Source: Ligustrum vulgare
Lineage: Eukaryota > Streptophyta > Magnoliopsida > Lamiales > Oleaceae
Assembly (NCBI GenBank): GCA_963555705.1
Contig: OY743174.1
Span: 56,876,234-56,940,233 of the forward strand
Reading direction: 5' to 3'
DNA: 64,000 nt
Below are positions 21,101-32,157 of this stretch, piece after piece; positions within the stretch are counted from its first letter, which is position 1, and every line of letters begins with the position of its first letter. The notes beneath the pieces were generated by a model. The model had not been told where the DNA came from and searched no databases. It was given only the letters and a program-made list of their open reading frames with translations. A program made the position numbers and the translations under genes.

Positions 21101-24100
21101 TGTTGTTTGGTTCTAGGATGATTGGGCATTAGACTGGAAATCGGGTGTTAAAGGTGAATTTACACCTAAGATTCAGATATGATGTAGCAATTCTGTTTAC
21201 CCTTGTTTTCCATTTCCTATGTCTTGAATTATTTGATCAGTGTGGTATATTACATTTGCTTTGTAGTAAAGGGCGGAACAACCCCATGTTGATGTTAATT
21301 TTTGCTGACCAGAGTTTGCAATAGGCATATTGGTCTATTCTCTTCCTTTTTTTTTCTTTCTTTTAAGGGTCCATTTAGATAATTTATGTCAGAGAATAAT
21401 TAAGACTTTAGAAAAGATTATAGACTAATGGCAGTGATGAATTTCCTCTTTTTACGTGAAATCCACAAATAGTTTACACATTCTTTCCATCAAATAATAT
21501 AGGCGATTTCTCAGTAGTGAGGTTCTGTCAACAAACCATTTCTCTGTAATAATTTTTGAGTAATGGAACAAAATCAGACATGACTACTGTTTGGTGTATG
21601 ATGGATGCTCTGGGACAGATTGCTTTATGTTGTGTGATAATTGGACTTAACTTACAAGCAGCACTAATTTTTCAGGTATTGGGGGACAGACTGCTTTGAA
21701 GTTGATTCGGGAACACGGCTCAATCGAGCACATTCTTGAAAATATAAACAAAGAAAGGTGCTTCTTATGTTTGATTCTATGCCAAAGTTTCTTAATTCAA
21801 GTGGAGGGTGTGAGTTTATTTCAGTTGGATCACATACCCCATAGTTCTTGCTAAATTTGGAAAAGCCTACCTCGTATAAGATGTGTTGCATTGCTATTTC
21901 ACCCAATTGCTACTATCTTAATTTCAAGCTTCAAACTTTGGTAAAGTATTGAGTCCTCTCATTTCAATCTGTCTGTCGTTGTTGGGAGATTAAGGTAGTA
22001 TGTTTAGAATAATGAAGAACACTAAATATTTTTTAGATGCCTTCCTTTGGTTGGATAACTCAATATAGTTTTTGTTAAATCATCAAGACCGGCATTCGTC
22101 CCCTTAAAAGACTCTAGATAGCTTGGTAGGATAACTATTCTGATGTTGTCAAACCTGGACCAAACCGGCCGGTCCGACCGGGTCCAAAAATCGGGTCACA
22201 AAATGCTAAAAAAAAAGATCTAAGAAACCTGGTTAAAACTTGGTAAAATTGGAAGGTTATTTCTGATGTGGGATAAGATATTTCCACAATTCCTTTTTAT
22301 AAGTATCTTTAATTAAATTGGAAATCACAATCCAACCGTCAGACCGACTGGGAGTAGAGTTCCTTTGTCAACCATGTTACTATGGGTTTGAGGCTCCATG
22401 GCTAAGGTTGATTGTTTTTTATTGTATTGTTTATTTATTTAATCTTTGTATTGTTTTTGTCTTTTTAAGCAATCCCCTTCTATTTTGAAAATTGTTATTT
22501 TTTCATTCTCATTTATTTATTCAATTCTCCAAATATTTGTATTTCGTTATTTTATAATAATTTTAGAATCATTTTTATGGGTTAAAATACTTTTAATATT
22601 TAAAGTTTTGAAATAAATCTATAGTTTCTTTGAACTTGTAATTTTAAAATTAAAAAATATTATTGTTATAATATTTTATATCTTGTGTATATTTATTTTA
22701 TATGTAAAAAATCTATTTTTATATAAAGAGAATTATTTAATGCCTTAAAAATAACTAAAATAATATTAAAAAATATCATTGCTTCAAATTCCTATTGTCC
22801 GATTTTTTATTTTTTCGATCATTTTATTTAATGCACTGGGTTGAACCACTGACCTAAACCATTTCTTTTTCCCGGGTCGATGTTCGGGTCGGGTTTTAAA
22901 ACATTGATTCTGATATTTGGCTGCCAGATTCTTAGTTTTATCATTTGAGGAATTGCATTGCTTAAGCATAATCAATTTACATGTAGGAAATACAAAAATA
23001 AGGTATACTGCAAACTGACTACTTTCTAGTTTTCCATCATATGTCAATCCTAATTGACAGGTTGCTCTTAAGAATAAGATATTAAGCCCCTGTTTGGTTT
23101 CGATTAAAATTTGATTTTAATCCGAAGTTAAAAACAACAATTTATTTAAACACACATTTTATGGGATTTACAGCTTTTCACAACGTATCTCATCAATTTT
23201 TATCAAAATCTACTAAAAATCTTATTTTAATCTATACCAAACAGGGCTAAATTCATGATTCGGTATGCTCCAAATTCTGAATCCTTAAAACAGATGTGGT
23301 CCCGTGATTGTCAAAGTGCACGTAGTTCTAGACAATTATTCAGGACTATGTCCCGTTGTATATTGAAATGAACAAAGCAAAAGATGGAAACAAAAGGTGC
23401 TAAGAAATTTGAAGTATCATCTTGTGCAAGCAAATATTTTCACAAGTACTGGCTTCCATGTACATTATCTTAAAAACACTACTAGTTCAATGAATCCATT
23501 CTTAATACCGTTAGTGTTTAAATCCAGATATCAAATACCAGAAGATTGGCCATATCAAGAGGCTCGAAGGCTCTTTAAAGAACCATCGGTTCACTCCACT
23601 GATGAACAACTTGAGCTTAAGTGGACTTCTCCAGATGAAGAAGTGATTTCCTTTGCATAAAATTTTCTGATTATTTTGCTTTTTCCTTCTATATCATTTT
23701 ATGGTCGTTTATTTTCTTTTTGGCCTTTAGGGGTTGATAAGCTTTCTAGTAAATGAAAATGGCTTCAACAACGACAGAATAACTAAGGCATGTTTCCATT
23801 GTCACTCTGATCACGAGTTTATTGATTTTCCCTGAAATTGTGTTGAATTACAGGGTTTAACAATAACCCGTTTGATTTATTTAGGCAATAGAAAAAATGA
23901 AGGCTGCTAAGAACAAGTCTTCCCAGGGACGGTATGAATTGTATGAGTGAAAATTGAGAACCTTATCTATCCAAATAGTGCCACTTTCTCACTCTCCTCT
24001 CTCTCTTTCTAACAGATTGGAATCATTCTTCAAACCAGTTATCGGCACTTCTGTACCCGTTAAGCGGAAGGTGTGTTTTTATTTGCAGCATTAAAGCTCT

Positions 24101-26394
24101 CTGCTGTTTCTAAATCTCTGGGTGTGCAAGTTAGACATTTGAAAAATAACACTGTAGCAAAGCTAAAGATGTGCATTTGGCCAGTAATGCTAGAAACTGA
24201 TTCGTGGTACCCCGAAATCATGGTAGCTTATGGACTGACTTAAGAAAGTTTGTTATGGTTTTTACTCAGAAGTTTTGGTAAAATCTGGTTCAATTTTGGG
24301 TTACTGGCTTCAATTGAATCAAGAAAAAAAAAACCCAGCAATGGTGGCATCATACAGTAGTTCAGTGACTTCCCTAAGCGCCCATTAAACTTAAATTCAT
24401 TCCCATCTTCGATTAAATTTCCAATTAAACATCAAGCATGCCTAGAGCTCTACCAAACTAATGTGGGATGGCAACTTTGCCTTTGAGGCAAAGCGTCCAA
24501 GTCTTTAACAATCATGGCTGTTGACTGAGAGAAAGATCACAATAAAGAAAGAGATTGAGAGGAATCTTGTTCAAGACTTGGTAGGCTGAGATGGTAATGG
24601 TGAACGGATAGGGGGATGGGAGTCTCTATGTTGCCAAAGATAATGGTGGTTGATGTTACAGGGAAAATGGGAGTTGGGAACCTGACTTAATTAATATCTC
24701 GTTCAATACATGATTACTTGTGTGTGAATAGATATACTATGTTTTATTTTCTAAATCATTGAAACCAAATAATGGGGTTCTTCATAAATGAGAAGCAAAT
24801 ACTGAACCTACTTTACAAGTTTGGCCATTAGGTATTAATGGTAAATTTTGTTTGGGCCAGTTTTACAGTTCAAGACACCTGTAAGCAAATACTGGATGAA
24901 GTTTTGAAATGCATGTTTCATGCCAAAGTCTCTTTAGTAATAAGATTTCTTCACTAACTATAAGTCTGATTCAAATTTATTACTGTTTGCTAGCTACATT
25001 TACTGCATTGGTATTACAGAATAACATAAATAAACCTTAATGTTCTATTCTACATTGTTAAATGATCCTAGCTTGTTCGTATTTTTTATTTAATTGTTCC
25101 ATTAGGCTTCCGTTCCCCTGTACCAAAAATTTCATAAAAGGAGCCTGAACTTATCTTTTTGGCTTATTCCTCATCTATGCTCTATATGCTTTTTTTATTA
25201 ACTTATAAGGAATCGCTCGGTCCATGACTCCATGGGGTCCGTCATCGGATCTCCCCATTGACGGATAGAGTTTAAAAATCAGTTAGTCCGGGATTTTTTA
25301 TTTCGACCTTGCTGGTTTTTTCTTTTTTTTTTTACTTAGCATATATGGTTAATTTAATGTGTTCAACGATTGTCATTTGGTGATCATAACTAGGATGTTA
25401 ATTTGATATTAATTTTACCTTGAAACCTTGTTGCTTTATTTCTATTAACTCCTCTTCATCTGTTTGAGTACTTTTCCTTCCAAATATGTGAAGTAATTGG
25501 GCAAGCGACTTGTATCAGTTCTTTTACGACTTGTACGAAACTCCACTCCGATTGGTTATGACTTTTGTTACTGGCCACCAGGAAAGTAAATGCATTCTTC
25601 GATCTGCAAAACCAGTAATCAAGCTTAAGACATACTTTATGGAATCATCATTCCAATTCAGGCCTAAGGTCATTGCCAGCATAGGTCTGCTGATCCTAGA
25701 TCTGGGCTCGAGGCAGTCCTTGCTGTTTTCCAGAAGTTTTTGCTTTGGCACTTGAAGCTGAAAATCCATGGTGGACTTGGATCTGTGATGTATGGTGTAT
25801 AGATAAAATAGCAACCATTACTGCACTATTAAACAATTGATAATGATAATAATGATGATCAACCTCAAGTAGTCGTTGAAACTTAGTCTTGTGATCTACC
25901 AGAGCCCTGTGCAGTAAAATGCCTCGTCAAATATTATGTAGAGCAGGTGATACCAAACAAATCATAACATCCGCAGGGGATAAATTCAGCTTTCATAACA
26001 TCCGGAGAGGATAATTTCAGTGTTTCAGATGTCTGAAACGCGTCGCATTCATGAACCGCGATACCGTAACCTTTTTGGGGGGTATCAGTGATTTGTTGTT
26101 CATAAAATTAGTAGGAGATTGATGGCCTGATTACCACCAACTTTCAGCAGTTGTTTAGTTGCTTCAAATTGCATAGACTCTTTTGAGGGATACAAAAAAT
26201 TTCTCTAATTATTAACTAGATGTATATTGATCTGCATTCATGGCCAGAATATACTTATTTTCTTTTGTCGCACTCCTATTTTTCTTCATATTTCAATTGT
26301 CTTTGCAACTCAATGACAGGAAACAACTGAGAAGGCAGAAAAAGGAACTGCCAACAAAAAGGCAAAGGCTGGGGGTGTTAAGAAGAAGAAATAG
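15103..26394 (+). CDS. FEN1: Flap endonuclease 1 (FEN1), complete, 17 coding exons
   Basis: FEN1 cuts 5' flaps during Okazaki fragment maturation and long-patch base excision repair in the nucleus. Exons read from splice sites and frame: 15103-15114, 15194-15310, 16787-16845, 18493-18552, 18665-18718, 18822-18870, 19029-19076, 20004-20069, 20230-20280, 20572-20691, 20769-20853, 21676-21757, 23528-23642, 23731-23787, 23885-23931, 24016-24070, 26320-26394. They join to 1152 bases, 383 residues, the usual plant length. It starts MGIKGL; the invariant initiator Met is followed by Gly. Metal-binding residues are D34, D87, E159, E161, D180, D182 and D234. GIGGQTAL is the helix-hairpin segment. QGRLESFF (339-346) is a PCNA-binding PIP box. 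The C-terminus is Lys-rich (nuclear signal). Introns after exons 9 and 14 start with GC, not GT. No internal stop is seen. Large introns hold transposons. Confidence 0.95.
15541..16590. other. FEN1 intron 2 insert with a GC-rich, promoter-like island
   Basis: Most of intron 2 (15311-16786) is AT-rich, but 16175-16345 is GC-rich. Read on the minus strand it gives a Ser/Arg/Pro-rich open stretch ([19 protein letters not shown]) that ends at good donor-like sites (CGGCG/GTGAGC or CCACG/GTAAGT). On its upstream side, 16410-16445 holds two site-II words, GGGCC and AGGCCCAAAT. The block lies between inverted GCGGATC-type words (15544 and about 16580). This looks like a captured first exon and promoter, or a small antisense gene start. 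I cannot name the protein; a targeting presequence is only a guess. Confidence 0.4.
16990..17963 (+). mobile_element. 5'-truncated LINE (non-LTR retrotransposon) in FEN1 intron 3
   Basis: The plus strand encodes the C-terminal end of a plant LINE ORF2: it begins near [20 protein letters not shown], passes [17 protein letters not shown] and [16 protein letters not shown], and continues with a zinc-binding zf-RVT-type segment ([33 protein letters not shown]). A TGA at 17503-17505 breaks the frame before [15 protein letters not shown] 15-A tail (17949-17963) ends the copy, as expected for target-primed reverse transcription. RT and endonuclease domains are absent. I found no clear target duplication. 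Confidence 0.85.
19517..19823. mobile_element. Nested Tourist-like MITEs in FEN1 intron 7
   Basis: The outer element starts GCCTCCGTTTGGTGAAC at 19517 after TAA (19514-19516) and ends TTACCAACCAGAGGC at 19823 before TAA (19824-19826). Inside it, a second pair of ends occurs: GGCTCTGTTTGTTAAAAG at about 19554 and CAAGTTTACCAAACAAAGGC ending at 19721, also followed by TAA. The arrangement fits one MITE inserted into another of the same broad family. It is non-coding and removed with the intron. Confidence 0.65.
22145..22906. mobile_element. hAT-like non-autonomous element in FEN1 intron 12
   Basis: An exact 8-bp duplication ATTCTGAT lies at 22137-22144 and 22907-22914. The termini are weakly inverted (GTTGTCAAACC versus GGGTTTTAAAACATTG). 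The GC-rich ends with GGGTC/GACC words surround an AT-rich core. The core (about 22440-22720) closely resembles 54490-54790, the interior of the hAT element at 53988-55075, so both belong to one family. It has no transposase. Confidence 0.75.
23086..23247. mobile_element. Tourist-like MITE in FEN1 intron 12, 162 bp
   Basis: The ends GCCCCTGTTTGGT and ACCAAACAGGGC are inverted repeats. TAA flanks both sides (23083-23085, 23248-23250). The inner arms (GATTAAAATTTGATTTTAATC and GATTTTAATCTATACC) extend the inverted match. The element ends only 280 bp before exon 13. Confidence 0.75.
24071..26319 (+). other. FEN1 intron 16, 2.2 kb, content mostly unexplained
   Basis: This is the longest FEN1 intron, separating the PIP-box exon from the last, Lys-rich exon. 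It shows no clear transposon termini. Overlapping open frames near 25510-25814 on both strands have gene-like composition but no domain I recognise. The donor is GTGTGT and the acceptor GACAG, both normal. Confidence 0.5.
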
Positions 26395-27045
26395 TTTTGA
26401 AGCCTGAACGTTTGCAAGTCAGAAGTCCTACACTAGAGGCTCGAGTTGAATGCAGTCCTAAATTGGCCGTTGGACTTCCTACATTAGAGTTTCAAGTTCG
26501 AGGGACATAATCTGTGTAACCTGTAGCTTTCCTCCTCGTGTAAATGCATCTGGGACTTCCGACTTCTCTTATAGTATGCTGGTTTTAGTTGTACTGTATC
26601 TATTTATGTCAGTTCCGTCTCCCTTGTGGGTTTGTTTTAATTTGTTGTTTCAGATTTTTTTTTTTTCCAATTCAAATTTCTTGGTGGAGTAGCATCGATC
26701 ACATAAGGGGAGTGTTAAAATTTAGTTAAAGTCCATTAGTTTAGATGTCTGAGTCCGTTGATTGTGGTATTTGTGAGGGAGAGAGCACCACATGCTCGTT
26801 CTTGCTCAAATAATGTAAAACTATAGGCTCGAGGTAAAGAGTAAGGAAGTTCATGGGTCAATAATGTTATCTGGGTTTGGGTTTGAATCAGTTTGTTAAC
26901 ATCTTTGCTGCTATTGTAGTATTTCACAGCATGAAAAGAGTTTGAATCAGATTTAGCTGTCTGCACCAACTTGACAAGATCTTATGCTGCTATTGGGGAA
27001 TTGCACAGCATGAAGAGACTGATTGTTGAAATGCCTGAGAAATTT
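26395..27045 (+). other. FEN1 3' untranslated and downstream sequence
   Basis: No further gene. A T-rich stretch near 26650 follows the likely transcript end. AAGGGGAGTGTTAAAATTTAG at about 26705 resembles a copia polypurine tract and LTR start but lacks an element on either side. An imperfect repeat (TGCTGCTATTG...CACAGCATGAA) occurs at about 26909 and 26981. Confidence 0.4.
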
Positions 27046-27229
27046 AGGGCTCATTTGGCAAGTCTTCTTTGAAAAGTCAAAAGTTACTTTTGAAGTTAAG
27101 AAGTTGCTTTTGAGTCTTTGTTTAATTTTTTGTAAGTTCTTTGTCCGGCTAGAAGTGCATTTAGAGAATTTTCTTAGGAATTCATTCTACAAGCAGAAGC
27201 AAAAGTAGAAATCATGCTAAACATGCCCT
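27046..27229. mobile_element. Short TIR element (MITE-like), 184 bp
   Basis: The left end AGGGCTCATTTGGCA and the right end TGCTAAACATGCCCT are imperfect inverted repeats of about 15 bp. The interior has paired AAAAGTC/AAGTTAC-type words. The target duplication is not clear, so the class is uncertain. Confidence 0.5.
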
Positions 27230-27360
27230 TGATCGATATCTATGATTTCAAGTTATTCCCAAGTGGGTCTGCACTTTAAACCATGGAGCATTGAAATAAT
27301 ATGGTGGAATACTTTTGAAGTGTGTTTTGATGAGTTCAGTGAACTAGCTATCGACTTGCA

Positions 27361-28770
27361 CTCATGTAGGTGCATCGTATAGTGGTCTGGAGTTGCACAT
27401 TTTTGTACTCATGTAGGTGCATCGTATAGTGGTCTGGAGTTGCACATTTTTGTGGGGAATGCGCTCATTGATATGCATGTCAAATGTGGAAGCTTAGATA
27501 AAGCCATTTGTATTGAATGGGGAATATTGGTCTGTAATTTACATGAATTGGCTACTCAACAGGCCCTTGTTTAATGTTTTTATAGGGCACATGCACTGGT
27601 TGATATGTATGGCAAATGTTGCAGCTTAGATAAAGCCAAACGGGATGAAAAAAGGGATATATACCCCACATGAAATTCAATGATTTCTAAGTGTGGTGTA
27701 ATAGGTTTTGGAGATGAAGCTATTTCTCTTTTCGTTGACATGATGACGAGTGGAGTAAAACCTAGCCGTTACATTTTTTTCCCTTGGATGTTTGAGCTTA
27801 TGCTCGAATAATCTTGGGAAGTGGCGGCCTTCCCTCCGATTTGTCATTTATGTAAATTCGGATATGATCGCGGCTTATATACACTAGGGTTGGACGTTTG
27901 GGATGCAGTTCTCCTCTTGGACAATCCTTTGCAACGTGAGGACAAGACTCTTCAAAGGATGATGAAATGCACCATAACTTTTGCTTTCACAGGACATATG
28001 ACTTTTCACATAAATGTTGACTTCCAATTACCGTGGAAAATCGAACTTCTGATGATTCGTATAGGACCTTTCTAATATGCCATGCCTGTGGGGGCTTGAC
28101 CGTTGCGTTTCTTGGTTTGTTGCGCGGCTGTAGTTACCAAGGTTTGGTTGAGAAGGGTTTCATTGGATGAGCTGGAGATTGGCCTGGAGAGGTTGAGCAT
28201 TATGGGGTGCATCGTCCAATTATTGGGCCATTCAGGGGAAGCTAGAAAATGCAATAAGGTCATCAACAACTCTCCAGCGTGAAACCAATCCTATGGAGGA
28301 CCTTCCTAGGTTCATGCTAAATTTATAAAGCTGTTAATAAAGGTGAGTCTGCAATGTGAAAGTTGATTAGTTGAATAAGGATGTCAATAAAATGGAAGGC
28401 AATAAGACCAGTCCGAGTTGGATTAAAGTTGGCGATCGAATTCAGATCTGACTCTTATGAGAGTTTTTTGATTCAGAAAAAAATTATCAGAAACTTAAGA
28501 TTGTCATGCCCACAGGGTTGCCTTCAGTTTGTGGTGACTGAATCTATAGCAGTTCAGTTCTGGGGAAGTTTCCGTTCATGCGACAGTGATGAGTTTGCAA
28601 TAGTTTTTGGTTGACACGAACTGAAGAAGGAATTTTTCTACTGATTGAGAAGAATCTGAAGTGCGCAAATATTGCCACTCCACCAAATGTCTCAAAGCAT
28701 AAAGCAGAGGAATCGTAGAGTCCTATATCGTGTTCGTTTCCACCACTCGAGTATGTTTTCTGTCACACAG
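27361..28770 (+). pseudogene. Pentatricopeptide repeat (PPR-DYW) protein pseudogene
   Basis: In changing frames the plus strand shows consecutive PPR-like pieces: CGNALIDMHVKCGSLDKA (about 27450-27505), HALVDMYGKCCSLDKAK (27590-27640), then MISKCGVIGFGDEAISLFVDMMTSGVKPS (27680-27770). GCIVQLLGHSGKLENA follows (28205-28255), then an E-domain-like TSPSWIKVGDRIQ (28410-28450). Near the end, SDEFAIVFG and RVRFHHSSMFS (28580-28765) match the order of the DYW deaminase-like domain of organellar RNA-editing factors. Stops and frameshifts occur throughout, and a 47-bp segment is duplicated at its left end. It is dead. The family match rests on motif order, not on a search. Confidence 0.75.
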
Positions 28771-29636
28771 AGACCATTGGTTAGACCTCTTATATTATAT
28801 TATACAGTAAAAAAGTGGGCATAAAATCTCTGATATGTACCAATCTGCATTTTACCGAAGAAATTCGATCAATCAATTCATGGTACATAAAAATGAACAG
28901 CAAAAATAAGACGAGGCAAAGATCGAAGAAGCAACTGTAATGACTCTTGAATCAGGTTAAATTTAATGTGAAATCAAGAAAGAAATGAAGACGTTTGTTC
29001 ATAAATCCAAACTGTATTTGATGTTAACATCTATTTTGAAATTATGATGAAATAATTAGGGGCAAGCTTTCAGTTCTCTTCATCCCACACCATGAAATTA
29101 CAAAAGGCAAGAGAGAATACTAGTTTCTATTTCTAATTTGTTTATTTATTTGACTTGGTTGATGAGGCAGAATCCATCAAAGATAAATTTCAGGAGAATC
29201 ATTTGAGATGGTTTTGACGTACTTAGTGAAGGTCATTAGATGCACCCATTATTAAAGTGATAAAATAATATTCACGGTAAACCTAGAGGAAGAGAACTGC
29301 CTAAAATCGTATGAAAAAGTTAAGTATGAGACAAGGCTTTGTCAGGATGGTTCATTTTTGCAATTGTTTCTAAAATCTTGGATGTTGGGAAGGATAAGAC
29401 CTAAACTTAATTAGCATTCTCTAAAGTTCATACGAGAAGTACAATGTAAATATGCAAACACTTGTAAAGAAACATCTTTAAGGCATATAGACGGTAGAAG
29501 TGATGCGATCGATACATTTGACAATTGCCTTTGCTTTCAAATAATATATTGTTTTGAACATGCTGGCGATCGATGTAAATATACCAAACACCGTGGTGAT
29601 AATAGGTAAGTTCCCTCGAAATCATTGGGCATCAGA
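28771..29636. other. Intergenic sequence, no gene seen
   Basis: AT-rich, with no domain-bearing frame and no convincing element ends. Confidence 0.45.
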
Positions 29637-29692
29637 AGTGTTGATGTCCCGTAAGCACCTCAAGGGTACGGCACCGTTTGTAATAAAATATT
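29637..29692. repeat. Single end of the GTTGACG/CGTAAGCACC foldback family
   Basis: GTGTTGATGTCCCGTAAGCACCTCAAGGGTACGGCA resembles the right arm of the foldback element at 46591-46825 (GTGTTGATGCCCCGGCCGTAAGCACCCCAAGG). No second arm was found nearby, so this is a truncated or decayed copy. Confidence 0.5.
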
Positions 29693-31039
29693 TTAAGTTT
29701 TAGAAATTATTAAATTAAATTAAATTATCCTAAACCCTAAGTCTAATTTAAATATTATCTTTCACAGAATCACAGCCGTACTTCTCCATTTCTCTTTCAC
29801 CACCACCATCGGTCGATCTGTTCCATTTCTTTTCTGGCCACCACGCTGTCGCCACCCTCTGGTCCTCGCTCTTTCATTTCCCTTTCACGCCACCATCAAC
29901 CCAGTCTCTTCTATTTCTCATCACAACTATACGTCGTCTTCATTGTCGCTCGATCAAGGCAATCATTGTCATAAAAGCTCAGAAAATGACGCTCTCAACC
30001 TTGCTGGTAGGCATGCCTCCCTCGTAGCAGCACTTTATGGTGGTTGATTCGAATTGGTGGTGATAGATCAATGTTGGTGGATCTGTGATGGTGGGTTTGT
30101 GATGATGGTCCTGTCATGGTGGTGGTGGTAGTGGACTGATGGCGATTGGGGGGTGTAGGCGGATGAGGTGAGTTTGACTCCAAGATCGCTCGGGTCACAT
30201 GTTGACAATTTTATCAGGTCACATGTTGACGATTTTATAAGTTCACATGTTTGAAGAATGTCTCACTTCACATATTCATAATCCCATGTCACATGTTGAC
30301 GATTGATGATGAGGCACTGTTTGTATGCCTAATTTGCTGTTGGAAATGGCGAAAGGAATGTTTCTCACCCCACCTAGAATGCTGTCAGATAACTTGTAGT
30401 GGAGTTTAAATGCGAAAAGTCTATGGAGTCACTTTTAACATCATCTTTGTATTTCTTCTGACTGTCTAATATGAACAAGAAAATCTTCATTTTATTTAAT
30501 TGTCTCAGGTCACACGTAGACAACAGTTTCAGGTCACATATTCGTGACTGTCTCCAATAACACGTTGACGATAGTCTCAACTAACACGGTAACGATGGTG
30601 CTGGTGCGTTCAAGATTTTGGTAGAGATGATTGTTGTGGGGTTCGTCGGAGATGGGGTGTTGGTACACCGGAGTCTCGGGAGATGGTGGGGAGGCACTGA
30701 TCAATTTTGGGGGTTTGAGATTCCGCATATGTAAACTTTAATGTTGGCATGAGAACATGAATATTTATTTTATTTTCTGTTTCACAAAAATTATTAGTGT
30801 TTATCAGTTTATGTACTATATAATCATAAACCCAATAATAATATATACACGCACTTATATACCGTCGCAAAAAATACACACAGTTCCTTACAAAAATGCA
30901 CATTCTATATTCTAAATGATTTTTTGTAGAAAATTTAATATTTATTGCATATTTAATAAGAGTTGTAATAAATATATTCTATGTAAATGTGTTATATTGA
31001 AGATGAAAAAACTGAATTAATATATTTAAATTTATACCA
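29693..31039. other. Intergenic sequence with degenerate TCACATGTTGAC repeats
   Basis: From 30196 to 30310 and again at 30505-30600, units such as GGTCACATGTTGACGATTTT recur with variable spacing and decay. A GGTGGTGG-rich stretch lies at 30045-30170. No coding domain was recognised on either strand; minus-strand frames at 29995-30903 look like compositional artefacts. Confidence 0.45.
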
Positions 31040-31337
31040 TCTATAAAAGTGACTTGAGATGAGAAACTTTTTTGGACGTTTATGTCCTCAAAATTATCTT
31101 AAAATGCCTAATAAACCCTTAATAGTTAATGACCATTAATTAATCTATATTTATCTCACTTTTAAAAGTCTCTTAAAGGGAGAAACTTTTTTGAACTATT
31201 TTACCCTTGAATCTTTTTTATAATTTCATATTCACATTTAGTTTTAATTAATGTACATTTTTTAATATATATTTTTTAATTTTCTTATTGTCAATAAAAA
31301 TATTTTTCATACACTTATAATCTAAATTTTTCATTTT

Positions 31338-32064
31338 TGTTGATAAGTATTCCAATTTTAGTGACGATGTGAAGACGTAAACCGAAAAGTTCGATCCAGA
31401 CTGGTCATAATGACCCGTACTGGTGTCCAACCTGAAGGAGTCAGGTCGGACATTATTACAACACTGGAGATTACACATGAATTACCCAACTTAATTCCGA
31501 TGTGGTCCAGTGAGGTCGGTTATTGAAGATGATTCCGACTTGGTCCAGTGAGGTCAGTTACTAAAGATGATTCCGACGTGGTCCAGTGAGGTCGGTTACT
31601 GAAGATGATTCCGATGTGGCCCAGTGAGGTCGGTTGCTGCTCAGGCGAAACAAGACCAACTACCTTTTAACGCGCTAATTAAGACAGTTATTCAGACATA
31701 GAGGTAGTTAAGTGAAAGCCAACTACTTTGTACTATGTAAGAACTCAAATAGTTCGGTTATGTACTTATGTCAGATAGTCAGGTATTGTAATAAGCCAGC
31801 TCACCCCATTCTCCCGATAAATATAGGAGAGGGTAGCTCACAGAGGGGAGGATTTTTGGCTATACAAAGCCAATACTAGATTTATACAAGAAATCATACG
31901 TGGAGTCCAGGTCATCCACATGATCTGGGATCCACCTCTTACAAACCATCTTTTATTACCCACGTGGAGTCCAGGTCCACCTCTTTTACATAATTTTCGA
32001 TTACATAACTAACATCCACTTATTTCTTGCTGACTTGGAATATTTCATATTTCAACGGTCAACA
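31338..32064 (+). repeat. 5' LTR of gypsy element 1
   Basis: This is a 727-bp LTR with TGTTGA...TCAACA ends. It contains four 38-bp tandem units (TGGTCCAGTGAGGTCGGTTA type; starts at 31503, 31541, 31579, 31617). A TATA-like GATAAATATAGG lies at about 31816, a suitable promoter for the genomic RNA. Confidence 0.92.
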
Positions 32065-32157
32065 ATTGGCGCTAGAAGGAGGGCCCACTTTGTGAAAGAA
32101 TAGCAGTCCACTATATCAGCTCATTCAAATACTTTACAACCTCTCTCTTCAGATAAC

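Noticed and set aside
25510..25814. Overlapping plus and minus open frames in FEN1 intron 16 that could be a nested gene
   Set aside because: No recognisable domain, no clear splice or promoter context, and the two frames are shadows of each other.
26705..26730. AAGGGGAGTGTTAAAATTTAG as a copia polypurine tract and LTR start
   Set aside because: No coding remnant on its left and no LTR end or duplication on its right.
29995..30903. Several minus-strand open frames with Pro/Thr/His-rich translations
   Set aside because: They follow from GGTGGTGG-type DNA and degenerate repeats, and no two join into a domain.
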